Assembly (NCBI GenBank): GCA_963921425.1
Contig: OY992832.1
Coordinates: 25,943,489-26,007,488 of the forward strand
From: Dryas octopetala
Lineage: Eukaryota; Streptophyta; Magnoliopsida; Rosales; Rosaceae
Direction of reading: 5' to 3'
DNA: 64,000 bases
In this document: in pieces, positions 52,195-62,959 of the stretch
How positions within the stretch are numbered: the stretch's first letter is position 1
Layout of the letters: each line of letters starts with the position of its first letter
Notes under the pieces: generated by a model
What the model was told of the DNA's origin: nothing
Seen by the model: only the letters and a program-made list of their open reading frames with translations
Database searches by the model: none
Made by a program: the position numbers and the translations under genes

Positions 52195-54350
52195 TGACAG
52201 GACCGCCCCCGGATTCCACCCTGAAACCCGGAGAGGTCCTGCGGGAATCCAAATTCAAGGAAAATCCTACCGAAAATTCGGCAGAACCTCCCCTAAAAAT
52301 GGACTAACCCAGAAATTTTAAACCTGTTAAAAACACTTCTAAACAGCAACCACCTCTACCACAACCAAATAGGGTCTCAGACCCAACAATTTCACAGAGA
52401 AACCAACTTAAAAATTTTAGAGTGGTTATCAGAGCTCCTATCCTATTACAAGGAAATTTTATATAATAAAGTGTAGCCTACAGAGTCCGACTAGGGAGAT
52501 GGACGCGAATGCCTCGACGTTATTGGCTCGACCTCCACCAAAGCCACTACCTGGGGGGACAATTTAAGACAAAACAAAACAAACCGTGAGACAGGCTCAG
52601 TGAGTGGACACTTAAATGGAAATGAAAATCAAGTCTAAATATTTTTAACTCTAAAACCTCACGTCGCTCTTTGAACACCCCCAGTTTTAAAATCATTTTC
52701 GCTCTAAGAGTATTGTAAAACTAAACCAAAGCACCAACTCTTTATCGAATAAAACTTCAAACATTAAAAGTTCTGAGTAGTTTATAAATTTAAAATAAAA
52801 TATCGAAATAAAACTGTATAATACATTTGTAATAAAATAATTTAAACTGAAAACTTCTTTCTCAAACCACTCTCAATATACAAAAAAAATTTATAAAACT
52901 GTTCAACTGAAAACGTCATACTTAAAAACCCTTTTTTTTTTTCTGCCATAAACCCATCACTTAAAATACTTAACAGTCGAAAACACACACCAGTCAGTTA
53001 CCCGGAGAATCTGTCATACATGCGCAGAGCCGAGAATCTGTCATACACATGCAGAGCCTAAAAATCTGTCGTACGTGCACGCAGAGCGGCCCCCAAAGGG
53101 CGAAACATCCCGACACACGGCCCAAAGCCTATATGTGCATCGTGATGGGTCCCAAAGACCTATTAAATCTGATAACCTGGAGGGTACTGCAAAGGTGGTT
53201 TGAAAACCATTTTTCCATAAACCAAATACATCCTTTTTCCACCAAAAATAAATATCAAGGTACTTCCCCAAAAGAAACTTAAATTCCATAAGCCAACATA
53301 CGAAATCCGAATTAAATTCAATATACATAAATCAAACTAATACTTTCCGACAAATTTGAAATATTAAATGAACCTTGTATATAAAATGAGAAACTAAATT
53401 CTTTTTCCAAAACCCAACAACTCACTAAAATCAACATGTAAATATATGTTTTAAAAACTTTCTTATAAAGCATTTGAAATCCGAAATCTAACATTTTTAT
53501 CAAATCCCAAATCAAATTCAATTAGCCAAGATAAAAATGCAAATTTCATAAATCATTTTAAGGAAGTAATGTCCACTCACAGTGAGAAAATCTAATGTCG
53601 ATCGTCCGCCGGATCGTCGCGAACCCCGGTCGTCTCGCCTATAATTAAACAACAAAATATAGATTAGTCTCGGTTTTACAACCTCTAAAGGATGTGTGCG
53701 TAAAGTCTAACGTCCCACTCGACTTCGTTCCTATGCGATTGGTTACGATCTACACGAATCGACCAATAACACTTCCACAACCGCCCCTAGATCAACAACC
53801 AACTCAACAATGGCTCTAAATAATCCTACATTCAAGAGATGACAGTGGGTGTTTTGAGACCACTGCGATTGCCGCCCAAAGTGGTGGCTCCAAGCCCAAA
53901 TTTGGCTAAAATACCCTATTTCCTAAAATCTACTCATACTTTACATCCCCTAGGGATGAAAATTTCTAAACAAAACAACAAGAATAATCCCCCAATCTGA
54001 AAACCCAAACAATCCCGAAATAGCATCAAACCCCAGAATTTACAAATTCTCAATTACTCGAAATTGAACAACATGAGTTTAGGGAAATGGAAGCCCAAAG
54101 TAAAAGGAAGATGACTCACCAAAAATGGGGATGAAAAGAGCTGGGATTTGGCCAGAAATCCGACGAGACAGAGAGGCGTTTTTGGCGTCGTTACTATGCG
54201 CGTGGGTCTGGACTGGAGGGAGGAGGCGTCGGGCTGAGCTGGTCGGCCAACGGGGGAGATCTCCGGTGGTCGGCGTCGATGGAAAAGTCGCCGAAAGTGG
54301 CTGGGTGGCTGGGTTGGTCGCGCACAGAGGAAAGGGGGAGTGAGAGAAAA

Positions 54351-54381
<31 letters not shown>

Positions 54382-54974
54382 TAGGCTCGGGGGTGGTGGT
54401 GGTCGGCGCCTGGGGTGTTCGCCGGAGGTCGAGACCGGCAAGGGTGGCCAGCGATGGTGAAGGGTGGTGGCTGGGTGATGGCGCAGGGGGTCTCGCGGGG
54501 GAGGAGAAAACCAGAGGGAGAGAGGGCGGGTGGGAGAAAAATAAAGGGGGAGAGAGAAATTGGTAGAAAGTTCTAGAGAGAGAGAGAAATCAGAAAACAA
54601 ATTTCTGATTTTGGGTATTTAAATCCCACTTTGTCAATTTTACGAAATTGCCCCTGGCTTCAAACGCCCATATCTCACAAACCGTAACTCGGATCGAAGC
54701 GTGCTACGTGTCTATGAACTCGGGGGATCGAAACATATCTAACGGACCCAAGGTCAAAGTCGAAAACCCATTTATTTTAAAAGTCAACTTTTGGTCAAAC
54801 CCCAAATTAAAACAACAATAATAAAATAAAAATTTTAAATCCAAACCCTTTTTATTTTCCGAATAAATCCCAAAATCTTTAAATTACAATTCAACATCTT
54901 TAAAAAAAATCTCTTTAAAGCATAGTTAAATAAAAATTTAAATTTCTAGTGTTAATTTGGGTCGGGTCGTTACA
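52195..54974 (-). repeat. B LTR, copy 2
   Basis: Appears identical to copy 1 by eye over 2780 bp. Its outer edge (54974) joins A's 3' LTR at AGTACTCTACATTAC, which matches undisturbed A sequence at 58138 onward. Confidence 0.88.
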
Positions 54975-56632
54975 AGTACTCTACATTACAATCCAATAAG
55001 CATCATTCACAGTTCCACTGCTCGGATACCAAATCCGGCAGCATAACGGCATCGGGAATGAGATTCTCCGAACCCGTGTACCTGTTAGGACCAGACAACC
55101 AACTTCAATATATACAGAAATTTCACAGAATTTTCCAAACAACCTCCGAGAGTTTCCTAGAAGTTCAATTTGGGCAAACAGAGACAAATAACCGCTAACC
55201 CGCCGCCACAAGTGGCGGAGGCAGTGGTGGCAGCGGCGATAGATCCTAAAAAAAAATTGGTTTTTCAACTAAAATCAACCCCAATCAACCTAGGCACTTC
55301 AATTGGACCAAAATCAACTCAGCATTCATTCAAATATGCTTAATTCAAGGTAAAACCGAAATGGGTACAAGCCCTAAAATTTTCGATCTCCAAATTCTCA
55401 AAATTGACACGCAAGAACAAGGGGGAAAGAAAGCCCATACCTAGAGGATCATTTCTCATAACTGGATCGAGGGCCAAATCTCGCCGGAAAAGCTCGAACT
55501 GGCCGGAGAAGCCTCCGGCCTTCTCAGCCTCGATCTGCCGTCGTGGAGCGTCGGGTGGACGATCGGAGCACACCACCGTGCTCGGCTCGACGAGAGGAAG
55601 CTTCCAGGGCCGGAGCTGGGCCGCGAAGACGCCGGAAACGGCGAGTCAACGCCGGAGCTCTAAACGGGCGAAAACTGGGTTCTCGTTTTCTGCGCAATTG
55701 CTGGGTGATCCGAGACTAGGGGAAGAGAGAGGGGGTAGCGGCGAGCAACCTGGGCCAAACACCCAGCCCAGCCGCCGCCGGACGCGCCGGTGACAGGCGC
55801 GGCAAGGGTGAGAGGCGAGAGAGAACAGAAACGCGAGGGAGAGAGAAAATCGGGGAGAGAGGAGAGAGAATCCCTAAAAATCTGATTTTTTTTTGGGTAT
55901 TTAAAACCCCCTTCCGTAAAAATTACAAGTTTGCCACTCACTTCATATGTCCATATCTTTCGAACCGTAACTCCGATTAACGCGTGCCGCGTGTCTACGA
56001 ATTCGTGGACTCGAGACCTATCAAACGGACCCAAGGTCAAAGACGAAAGTCCCTTAGTTTTAAAAGTCAACTTTGGGTCGGGTCGTTACAACCTTCCCCC
56101 CTTACAAAAATTTCGTCCTCGAAATTTAGCATATATCGTAACCGACAAGTGATGCCCAAACTCGTACCTCCTATCAACCTCGCTGATCCCTCTATTGACC
56201 ACGTGCCAACTTGATTTGTTTAAGTCTCACCATGCTTCCGCTGCGCCACTCTGATTGACCCTCTAACCTCTTATTAATAAGCTTACTAAACCTTCCAACT
56301 TTTCTATCTTCAAACCTCATACTAAGTCTCAAACTTCCAACTTTCCTGAACTTGCTGAGGAGCAGAGAGACGATGACAGTGCAGGGGATATTTCTCAAAA
56401 CTTTCTCAAATATTTTCACGGCTCAAATAAAATACATTTCTAAAATCACTCGAAAATCATTTTATTTCTCAAACTGGCTTCTCAAACCTTCTGTAACATT
56501 ACCAATCCTCACCCGGGCAGTGTGGGATCACTCACTTCTCCTCACCTGGTGGCTCGCCACTGCCTCGCGCAGCCGCCCACTCAGGGTCTTGGTCCCTGGG
56601 TCTTGCAATCCACACACTTCCGGCCGGGTCTA

Positions 56633-56644
56633 GCTCTGATACCA
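56633..56644 (-). other. Primer-binding site of A (tRNA-iMet)
   Basis: The minus strand reads TGGTATCAGAGC, 3 bp from the 5' LTR end at 56648. Confidence 0.92.
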
Positions 56645-56647
56645 ATC

Positions 56648-59264
56648 TGTAACGCCCCGATCCTTGGGCCCATAAATACACTGAAACTTTGCCCTTTAAA
56701 CCTCTTTTCAAAGAATGAGCCATGTACTTGACATAATAAATAAATACATTTGATAAATCAGAGTGCGAGCCCAAAATCATTTATGTAAAATCACTGTATA
56801 AAATCAGTTAAATCAAAATAAAATGGGTCCCACTGTCTCGTCTTCTCCCCACTGCTTCCTCAGCCTGCTTAACCTGCAAAACACAAACCCTACACCACAT
56901 CCATGGTGCACCGGGTTATATAATAAACCCGGTAAGCTCACTAGAGCTCGTATGAGTGAAATGACGAGATAATAATTATCCTCAATAAAATCCTCAATTA
57001 AATTCCATACTTAATAATAATCCACAATAATATCCATAATTACTGATTCACATCACAATTTTATCACAAATCATCCAAGCATCAAAATAAACATAATTCC
57101 TCAATTTCACATCTTAAATCCCATCAATAAATAATAATCATCATTCTGGCAAATCAATTGCCTAAACGTCAACTATTAACCTCAATCTCGAATCATTCAC
57201 ATCCTAACTCATAACCTCAAAGCATAGTCACCATCATTTCCATTCTCAAGGATTCAAGCCTAGACTTTACCAAGTTCTAGTCAAACCAATTCCTAACAAA
57301 CAAAAGCACACAAGAAATCAAGCAAATAATTAAACTAACTAATTTCACTCACGTCGCTTTTTGAAATCCTCTAGCTTTCAAACTACCTTCAAAATCTCTT
57401 CCTTCAGATCCATTTTTCAATCCCCTCAAAATTGTAAATCGACCTCTGAAGAACAATTTATACTCCACAACCAAAATCTCACTCCACAAACTGTAAATCG
57501 CTCGCCACTTCCCGTGCAGAGCGGATCAATGCACGAGCAGGCAGGTATGCTCGCCACTTCTCGTGCAGAGCGAATCAATGCACGAGCAGGCAGGATGCTC
57601 GCCACTTCTCGTGCAGAGTGAATCAATGCACGAGCAGGCAGGATTTCTCACACAACCTCAATCACATCATTCTCAGAACCATCTCATAGCCATCCTTGTA
57701 TCAGAATGTTTAAATGCCTCATGTATTTCTCCTCAGATTCATCTCTACATATGCATCATCATCAACACTTGTTGTCAGACAATTTATTCTTTAAACATTT
57801 ACTCTCAGTTTACTCCGAGCTATGCCGAATCAAGGAATCCCTTCCGAAATTTATTCTTGCTCATGACCTTACACTTGTTTGTCACTCAAATCATACCAAA
57901 TGCTTCCTCAAAAGTAACTTGATTATTCTGTAAGATAATTACCTAATCATTTTCATTAATCCTCGACAATAAGTGTTTTTTTTCTCTAATCCAGCAATTA
58001 TTCTCGGGCAACCCTATAATTCCTAAATAATTCCCTAACCTCGAATCCTCATCAATTCATTCTCCTAACTCAAAATCGTACACCTAGTCTTCTTTAACGT
58101 AAAGCAACAATCACACAAAACAGACCATTCAATAACAGTACTCTACATTACAATCCAATAAGCATCATTCACAGTTCCATTGCTCGGATACCAAATCCGG
58201 CAGCATAACGGCATCGGGAATGAGATTCTCCGAACCCGTGTACCTGTTAGGACCAGACAACCAACTTCAATATATACAGAAATTTCACAGAATTTTCCAA
58301 ACAACCTCCGAGAGTTTCCTAGAAGTTCAATTTGGGCAAACAGAGACAAATAACCGCTAACCCGCCGCCACAAGTGGCGGAGGCAGTGGTGGCAGCGGCG
58401 ATAGATCCTAAAAAAAAATTGGTTTTTCAACTAAAATCAACCCCAATCAACCTAGGCACTTCAATTGGACCAAAATCAACTCAGCATTCATTCAAATATG
58501 CTCAATTCAAGGTAAAACCGAAATGGGTACAAGCCCTAAAATTTTCGATCTTCAAATTCTCAAAATTGACACGCAAGAACAAGGGGGAAAGAAAGCCCAT
58601 ACCTAGAGGATCATTTCTCATAACTGGATCGAGGGCCAAATCTCGCCGGAAAAGCTCGAACTGGCCGGAGAAGCCTCCGACCTTCTCAGCCTCGATCTGC
58701 CGTCGTGGAGCGTCGGGTGGACGATCGGAGCACACCACCGTGCTCGGCTCGACGAGAGGAAGCTTCCAGGGCCGGAGCTGGGCCGCGAAGACGCCGGAAA
58801 CGGCGAGTCAACGCCGGAGCTCTAAACGGGCGAAAACTGGGTTCTCGTTTTCTGCGCAATTGCTGGGTGATCCGAGACTAGGGGAAGAGAGAGGGGGTAG
58901 CGGCGAGTAACCTGGGCCAAACACCCAGCCCAGCCGCCGCCGGACTTGCCGCCACGCGCCAGTGACAGGCGCGGCAAGGGTGAGAGGCGAGAGAGAACAG
59001 AAACGCGAGGGAGAGAGAAAATCGGGGAGAGAGGAGAGAGAATCCCCTAAAAATCTGATTTTTTTTTTGGGTATTTAAAACCCCCTTCCGTAAAAATTAC
59101 AAGTTTGCCACTCACTTCATATGTCCATATCTTTCGAACCGTAACTCCGATTGACGCGTGCCGCGTGTCTACGAATTCGTGGACTCGAGACCTATCAAAC
59201 GGACCCAAGGTCAAAGACGAAAGTCCCTTAGTTTTAAAAGTCAACTTTGGGTCGGGTCGTTACA
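56648..59264 (-). repeat. 5' LTR of element A
   Basis: 2617 bp; on the minus strand it starts TGTAACGACCCGACCC and ends GGATCGGGGCGTTACA. It contains the hairpin minisatellite 57498-57650. The ORF at 58332-58910 is an accidental frame through the GC-rich leader and has no conserved start between copies. Confidence 0.9.
57498..57650. repeat. Hairpin minisatellite in A's 5' LTR
   Basis: Three units of 51-57 bp of the type also found in H and E, with CTCGTGCA and TGCACGAG arms around GAGCGAATCAA-like loops. The first unit has CCCGTGCA opposite TGCACGAG, one mismatch. Confidence 0.92.
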
Positions 59265-60098
59265 GTATGGCCAGGTTATTCAGGGTATATAGCATGGTGG
59301 AAAATGAAATTGGTATTTTCAAGAGTTTAAATATGGATTTTAAGTGAGAACTACTTTTTGAGTTTTAGAATGATTTCGATTTTATTATTACTATGACTTT
59401 GTTATTTAGATGGGTGGCTTTTGAGAAATGAGTTTTGATTTATTTTTGCTTTGAGTCTCATTAGTTTTATAACTCTCTTAAAGTTTGGAAATGATTTTAA
59501 AACTGGGGGATTTCAAAGAGTGACGTGAGGTCTTAGAGCTAAATGTGTTTTTGAAGGATTTTTCTGAAACATGAAGTTTACCTCAAATGTTCATTTCTAT
59601 TAAACTGTCCACTCACTGAGCCTATCTCGCCGTTTTCTTGTTTCATCTTAAATTGTCCCCCCCGGTAGTAGCTTTGGTGAGGTCGAGCCAAACACGTCGA
59701 GGCAGTTACATCCATCTCCCTAGTCGGACCCTGTAGGCGACACTTTATTATATATAAAAAATTTCCTTGTAATAGGATAGGAGCTCTGATAACCATTCTA
59801 CAAATTTTAAGTTGGATTTCTGTGAAAATGTTGGGTCTGAGACCTTATTTTGGTTGTGGTAGAGGTGGCTACTGTTTAGAAGTGTTTTTTAACAGGTTTG
59901 AAATTTCTGGATTAGTCCATTTTCAGGGGAGGTTCTGCCGAATTTTCGGTAGGATTTTTCTTGAATTTGGATCCCGCAGGATCCTTCCAGGTTTCAGGGT
60001 GGAAATCCGGGGGCGGTCCTGTCAGTACGGGTATTGTAATCTTAGGTGTTTTCAAGGTGGGTGCCGATACCCTGCCATTTTTAGGGTGTCACAGTTTG

Positions 60099-61349
60099 CA
60101 TGTTTTAATCATTCATAAAACTTAATGACTCTATGCATGGATATCAGCTTTGGGATGTCGACTGTAGCCGAAGGAGAACATGTATAGTTAACTACCTAGG
60201 GAAACCGACTAGAGAACTAAGTATGTAAAATGGATATAATATGTTAATAGCAGTTACAACTAGTAACTAATCAAACCTGCTAGCTTGTAGGCAAACTTTA
60301 ACATATTAGGGGAATACTAAGAATTAGGGTGGATTCTGAATGCTAGCATGTCCATGGGAATTTATTTACTTTTATGCACTTAGGATAGAACATCTCAATC
60401 CCCCTGCTTTTTATTGCTTTCAATAAATGCTAATTAAGTGAATTAATACTATTACCAACACATTCCTCGTGAAATTGACCTCGTACTTATACGTTATCAC
60501 TACATCAAAAGATTCGTATACTTGCGAGCTATAACTTGGTATTCATTTCAAATTTCAAGTAAAACAAGTTGTATAAAAAGTGGCAACATGTTCCAGCCAT
60601 CAAGCTTTCACCTCCACCTTCATAGCTTAGTTTAATCAACATCCTAGAGTTTTTACAAAATAATTAGTTGCCATCAGCTGCTACTAGCCTATCATACTCA
60701 GTTTTCCCTAGGTTGTTGAGTGAGCATGGTTATGATTATGTTAGAAAGAGATGATAAGGATGAGAAGCTAATAAGAAGAGGAAGAAGCAGGCAAGAAAAA
60801 GAAGATGATTTGCAGGAAACGTTCAAAATTTTGGCTGGGTTTTTGCTTTGGGTTTTGAGGGAATGAGCTAATCACTTATGGGCTATTAAGAATATGGGTT
60901 GGTACAATCTAATTCTAATATAAATTAATTCATCCCAAAACTTAAATAATTATAATTTACTTAAATAAACAAATAAAATTACTAATCAAAAAATTTAAAA
61001 TCACATAAAAATATATGGGTCTTTACATAGCTCTTGTACTGTACTCTCCTCATCGAGTTAGACGCTAATTTGGTCTTGACCAAGGGATACCATGCTACTT
61101 ATGACCAGGAGGATAGGTCGTGTGTGATCCAATTATTCTTGGGGAAATTGGGGTTATTGGTGTCACACTTGGGATACTCATATTGGCCGGCAAAGAGAGG
61201 GAGAGGCGTAGTTCCAAGCCCTACCATGACTATTGGATTAAAGTTTTGGCGACTTTTCAAACTTTCTTAAAATATTTGGCCCTAGAGCAAGGCTGCCGCC
61301 CCCATAATAATTGCGTAACCATCCGGAACCATCAGATTATCTTATAAAT
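60099..61349. other. Right flanking sequence, retroelement-like, no gene
   Basis: AT-rich. The block at 60460-60535 (AAATTGACCTCGTACTTATA, then ATTCGTATACTTGCGAG) resembles a segment common near LTRs of plant Athila/Tat-like elements, as I recall them. With 1140-1502 it may form one old element split by C. Small ORFs at 61034-61347 are unrecognised. Confidence 0.4.
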
Positions 61350-61371
61350 CACTACTACAAAAAGGTGTAAT

Positions 61372-61705
61372 CTTGGCGAACAATGCTGGCGGATTAGAGG
61401 TGTCCGCCACAAATGCTTAAGCATTCATGGTGGAAGATATTATCCGCCAGGATTGATTAATCCTGGCGGTTTATTCCGCCAGTATTGATCAATACTGGCA
61501 GACCAATCCGCCAGGAGCAAGTCAAAAAAAACACTCCAGCGCCTCACTCATTCCTGGCGGATTGGACCGCCAGGATTAATCAATGCTGGCGGAATAGATC
61601 GCTAGGATTGATTAATCCTGGCGGTCCAATCCGCCAGGAATGAGTGAGGTGCAGGAGTGTATCTTTGACTTACTCCTGGCGGATTGGTCCGCCAGGATTG
61701 AGTGC
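61372..61705. repeat. CACTA2 subterminal palindromic repeats
   Basis: At least six copies of TGGCGGATT or its inverse AATCCGCCA, mostly as head-to-head pairs, such as CCTGGCGGATTGGACCGCCA followed by GG. Paired units are separated by GATTAATC or GAATGAGTGAG-like spacers. Such arrays are TNPA-type binding sites in En/Spm. Confidence 0.85.
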
Positions 61706-62959
61706 TTAACCTAATCCGCACCCTCTTTCTTCTTCTCTTTTCTTTTCTCTTCTTCCTCGCGCCGCATCTTCCTCCTTCTTCTTCTTCTTCTCTTTCCCTT
61801 CTCTTCTTCCTAGCTCGCGCCAATTCCTTCTTTTTCCTCCATCTACTCCATCTTTCTTCTTCCTCCTCATCTGCCACCACCGCGCTCAGCTCCAGCTCCA
61901 CGTCCACGCTCCCCACCAAGCTCCAGTAATCTCTCTCTCTCTTTCTCTCTTATTTCTGATTTTATTTTCAGATTTTGTTAATTAAGTTTGTTTTTTATTT
62001 TGTTTTATAATTTGTTAGGTTTATCCAAATCTTCTCAAATTTCTTGTCTCAGAGGCCAAAATCCACTTCATTCTTGAATTCTTTGGGGGTATGCCGAATT
62101 TGATTTTTGTATATACTAGATTATATTTAATTTAGGGTTTTGTATATCCATTTTCATTATTGTTATATATGTGATTTTTTGTGTTTTTTTTTTTGCAGGC
62201 CAGATAAGTGGTGATTTTGGTGCAGCAAGATTTAAGTGTTGATTTGGATTTTGCAACAAGGTTTTTCTATGACTAGCTTGGATTTTTTTTTTTTATATGT
62301 TGATGTGTTGAAATATATTAATATATGTTAGATATGTTAAAAAATATATATGCTTGATTTAATTGATATATATATATGTATATGTTAGATTTGTATTCAT
62401 TTTTTGCATTGTATGTTAGTGTCAATATATTATTAGGGTAGGGAGTATAATATTAATTATTTAGCTAACATACAATTATTAGGATAGTATATATAAAAAA
62501 TGTTAGTATTATGTTAGTGTTCATGTATCAATGTTAAAAATAAAAATAATAGGAGAAATAAAAAAATTCAAATTTTTGGTTAAATAGATAAATAAAAATA
62601 TAACATATTAGTGAACTTAATTTATTCATTTGTTCTATTTAAAAGTAAAAATAAAATTGACTGAAAATTTTTAAAATTTGGGTTAATTAGATAAATAAGT
62701 ATAGAACAACTTATTTGTAGATATAATTTATTTGTTACAGTTCAAATAAAAAAAAAGGTTAAGTAGATTAACAAACATACAACTTATTTGTGAATATTTT
62801 GTGAATTTAATTTATTTGTTTGACATATATAAATAATCATAAATTATTATTGAATATTTTTTGAATTTAATCTAATAGGTATGAATAGATACGCCTACAT
62901 GATAGGGATTGAAAGATTGTAGGCGTCAGGGTCTAGAGTTTTCATCTAAGAGGTAAAGC
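61706..62959. other. CACTA2 leader, no gene seen
   Basis: 61720-61940 is TC-rich and then codes only for low-complexity peptides. 61980-62940 is AT-rich and probably contains 5' UTR introns. Nothing else is supported. Confidence 0.5.

Larger units (their letters stand above)
45144..54974 (-). mobile_element. Tandem LTR-internal-LTR-internal array B
   Basis: 45144-50038 and 50080-54974 are repeats of 4895 bp with offset 4936; I see no difference between them. On the minus strand the order is LTR (54974-52195), internal (52194-50039), LTR (50038-47259), internal truncated at 45144. The third LTR and the TSD on that side are gone. The LTR start is followed on A's side by AGTAC, A's own sequence. 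The internal regions hold gag remnants but no protease, RT or integrase. Confidence 0.85.
44413..56090 (-). repeat. 3' LTR of element A, split by array B
   Basis: Native parts are 44413-45143 and 54975-56090. Against the 5' LTR (56648-59264) about 750 bp, corresponding to roughly 57382-58136, is missing at the B junction. Remaining parts are nearly identical, with a few substitutions and a small indel near 55785. Confidence 0.85.
44413..59264 (-). mobile_element. LTR retrotransposon A, no coding capacity
   Basis: TSD GTATG lies at 44408-44412 and 59265-59269. On the minus strand it has a 5' LTR (59264-56648), tRNA-iMet site (56644-56633), a 557-bp internal region (56647-56091), a polypurine tract and a 3' LTR (56090-44413) interrupted by array B. 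The internal region carries no ORF of note. Its last bases, AAATTTCGAGGACGAAAT on the minus strand, resemble the end of Ty3/gypsy pol. It is therefore a non-autonomous derivative with LTRs far longer than its interior. This element fixes the LTR orientation of all A-type solo LTRs. Confidence 0.9.
42769..60024 (+). repeat. Solo LTR F (B-type), host of element A
   Basis: It starts TGTAACGACCCGACCC and ends GGGGGCGGTCCTGTCA, with TSD GTACG (42764-42768 and 60025-60029). Native sequence is 42769-44412 plus 59270-60024, about 2.4 kb. Orientation is plus, opposite to B. It carries a partial minisatellite (44215-44400) of CACGTG/CACGCGTG and TATGGCCAGGATATTGCCTG units, and element A inserted within that array. 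Confidence 0.9.
1508..60093 (+). mobile_element. LTR retrotransposon C, outermost host of the nest
   Basis: The left boundary reads GTTTG then TGTGAGACCCC. The right boundary reads GGGTGTCACA then GTTTG (1503-1507 and 60094-60098). The ends TGTGA and TCACA are inverted copies, and joining the flanks across the TSD gives plausible continuous sequence. Native parts appear to be 1508-2534, 41823-42768 and 60030-60093; the rest is later insertions. One caution: the 5' LTR ends in TGTCA at 1955, while the right end is TCACA. Either the 3' LTR has diverged or been rearranged, or the right part comes from a related element. Pol is absent. Confidence 0.55.

Noticed and set aside
45144-54974. Two independent insertions of B
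   Set aside because: Both units share the same lesions and offset, with no TSD between them. Tandem duplication or assembly duplication fits better.
61602-61929. ORFs in the CACTA2 leader
   Set aside because: Low-complexity Ser/Phe or Arg/Glu translations of a TC-rich tract, on both strands.
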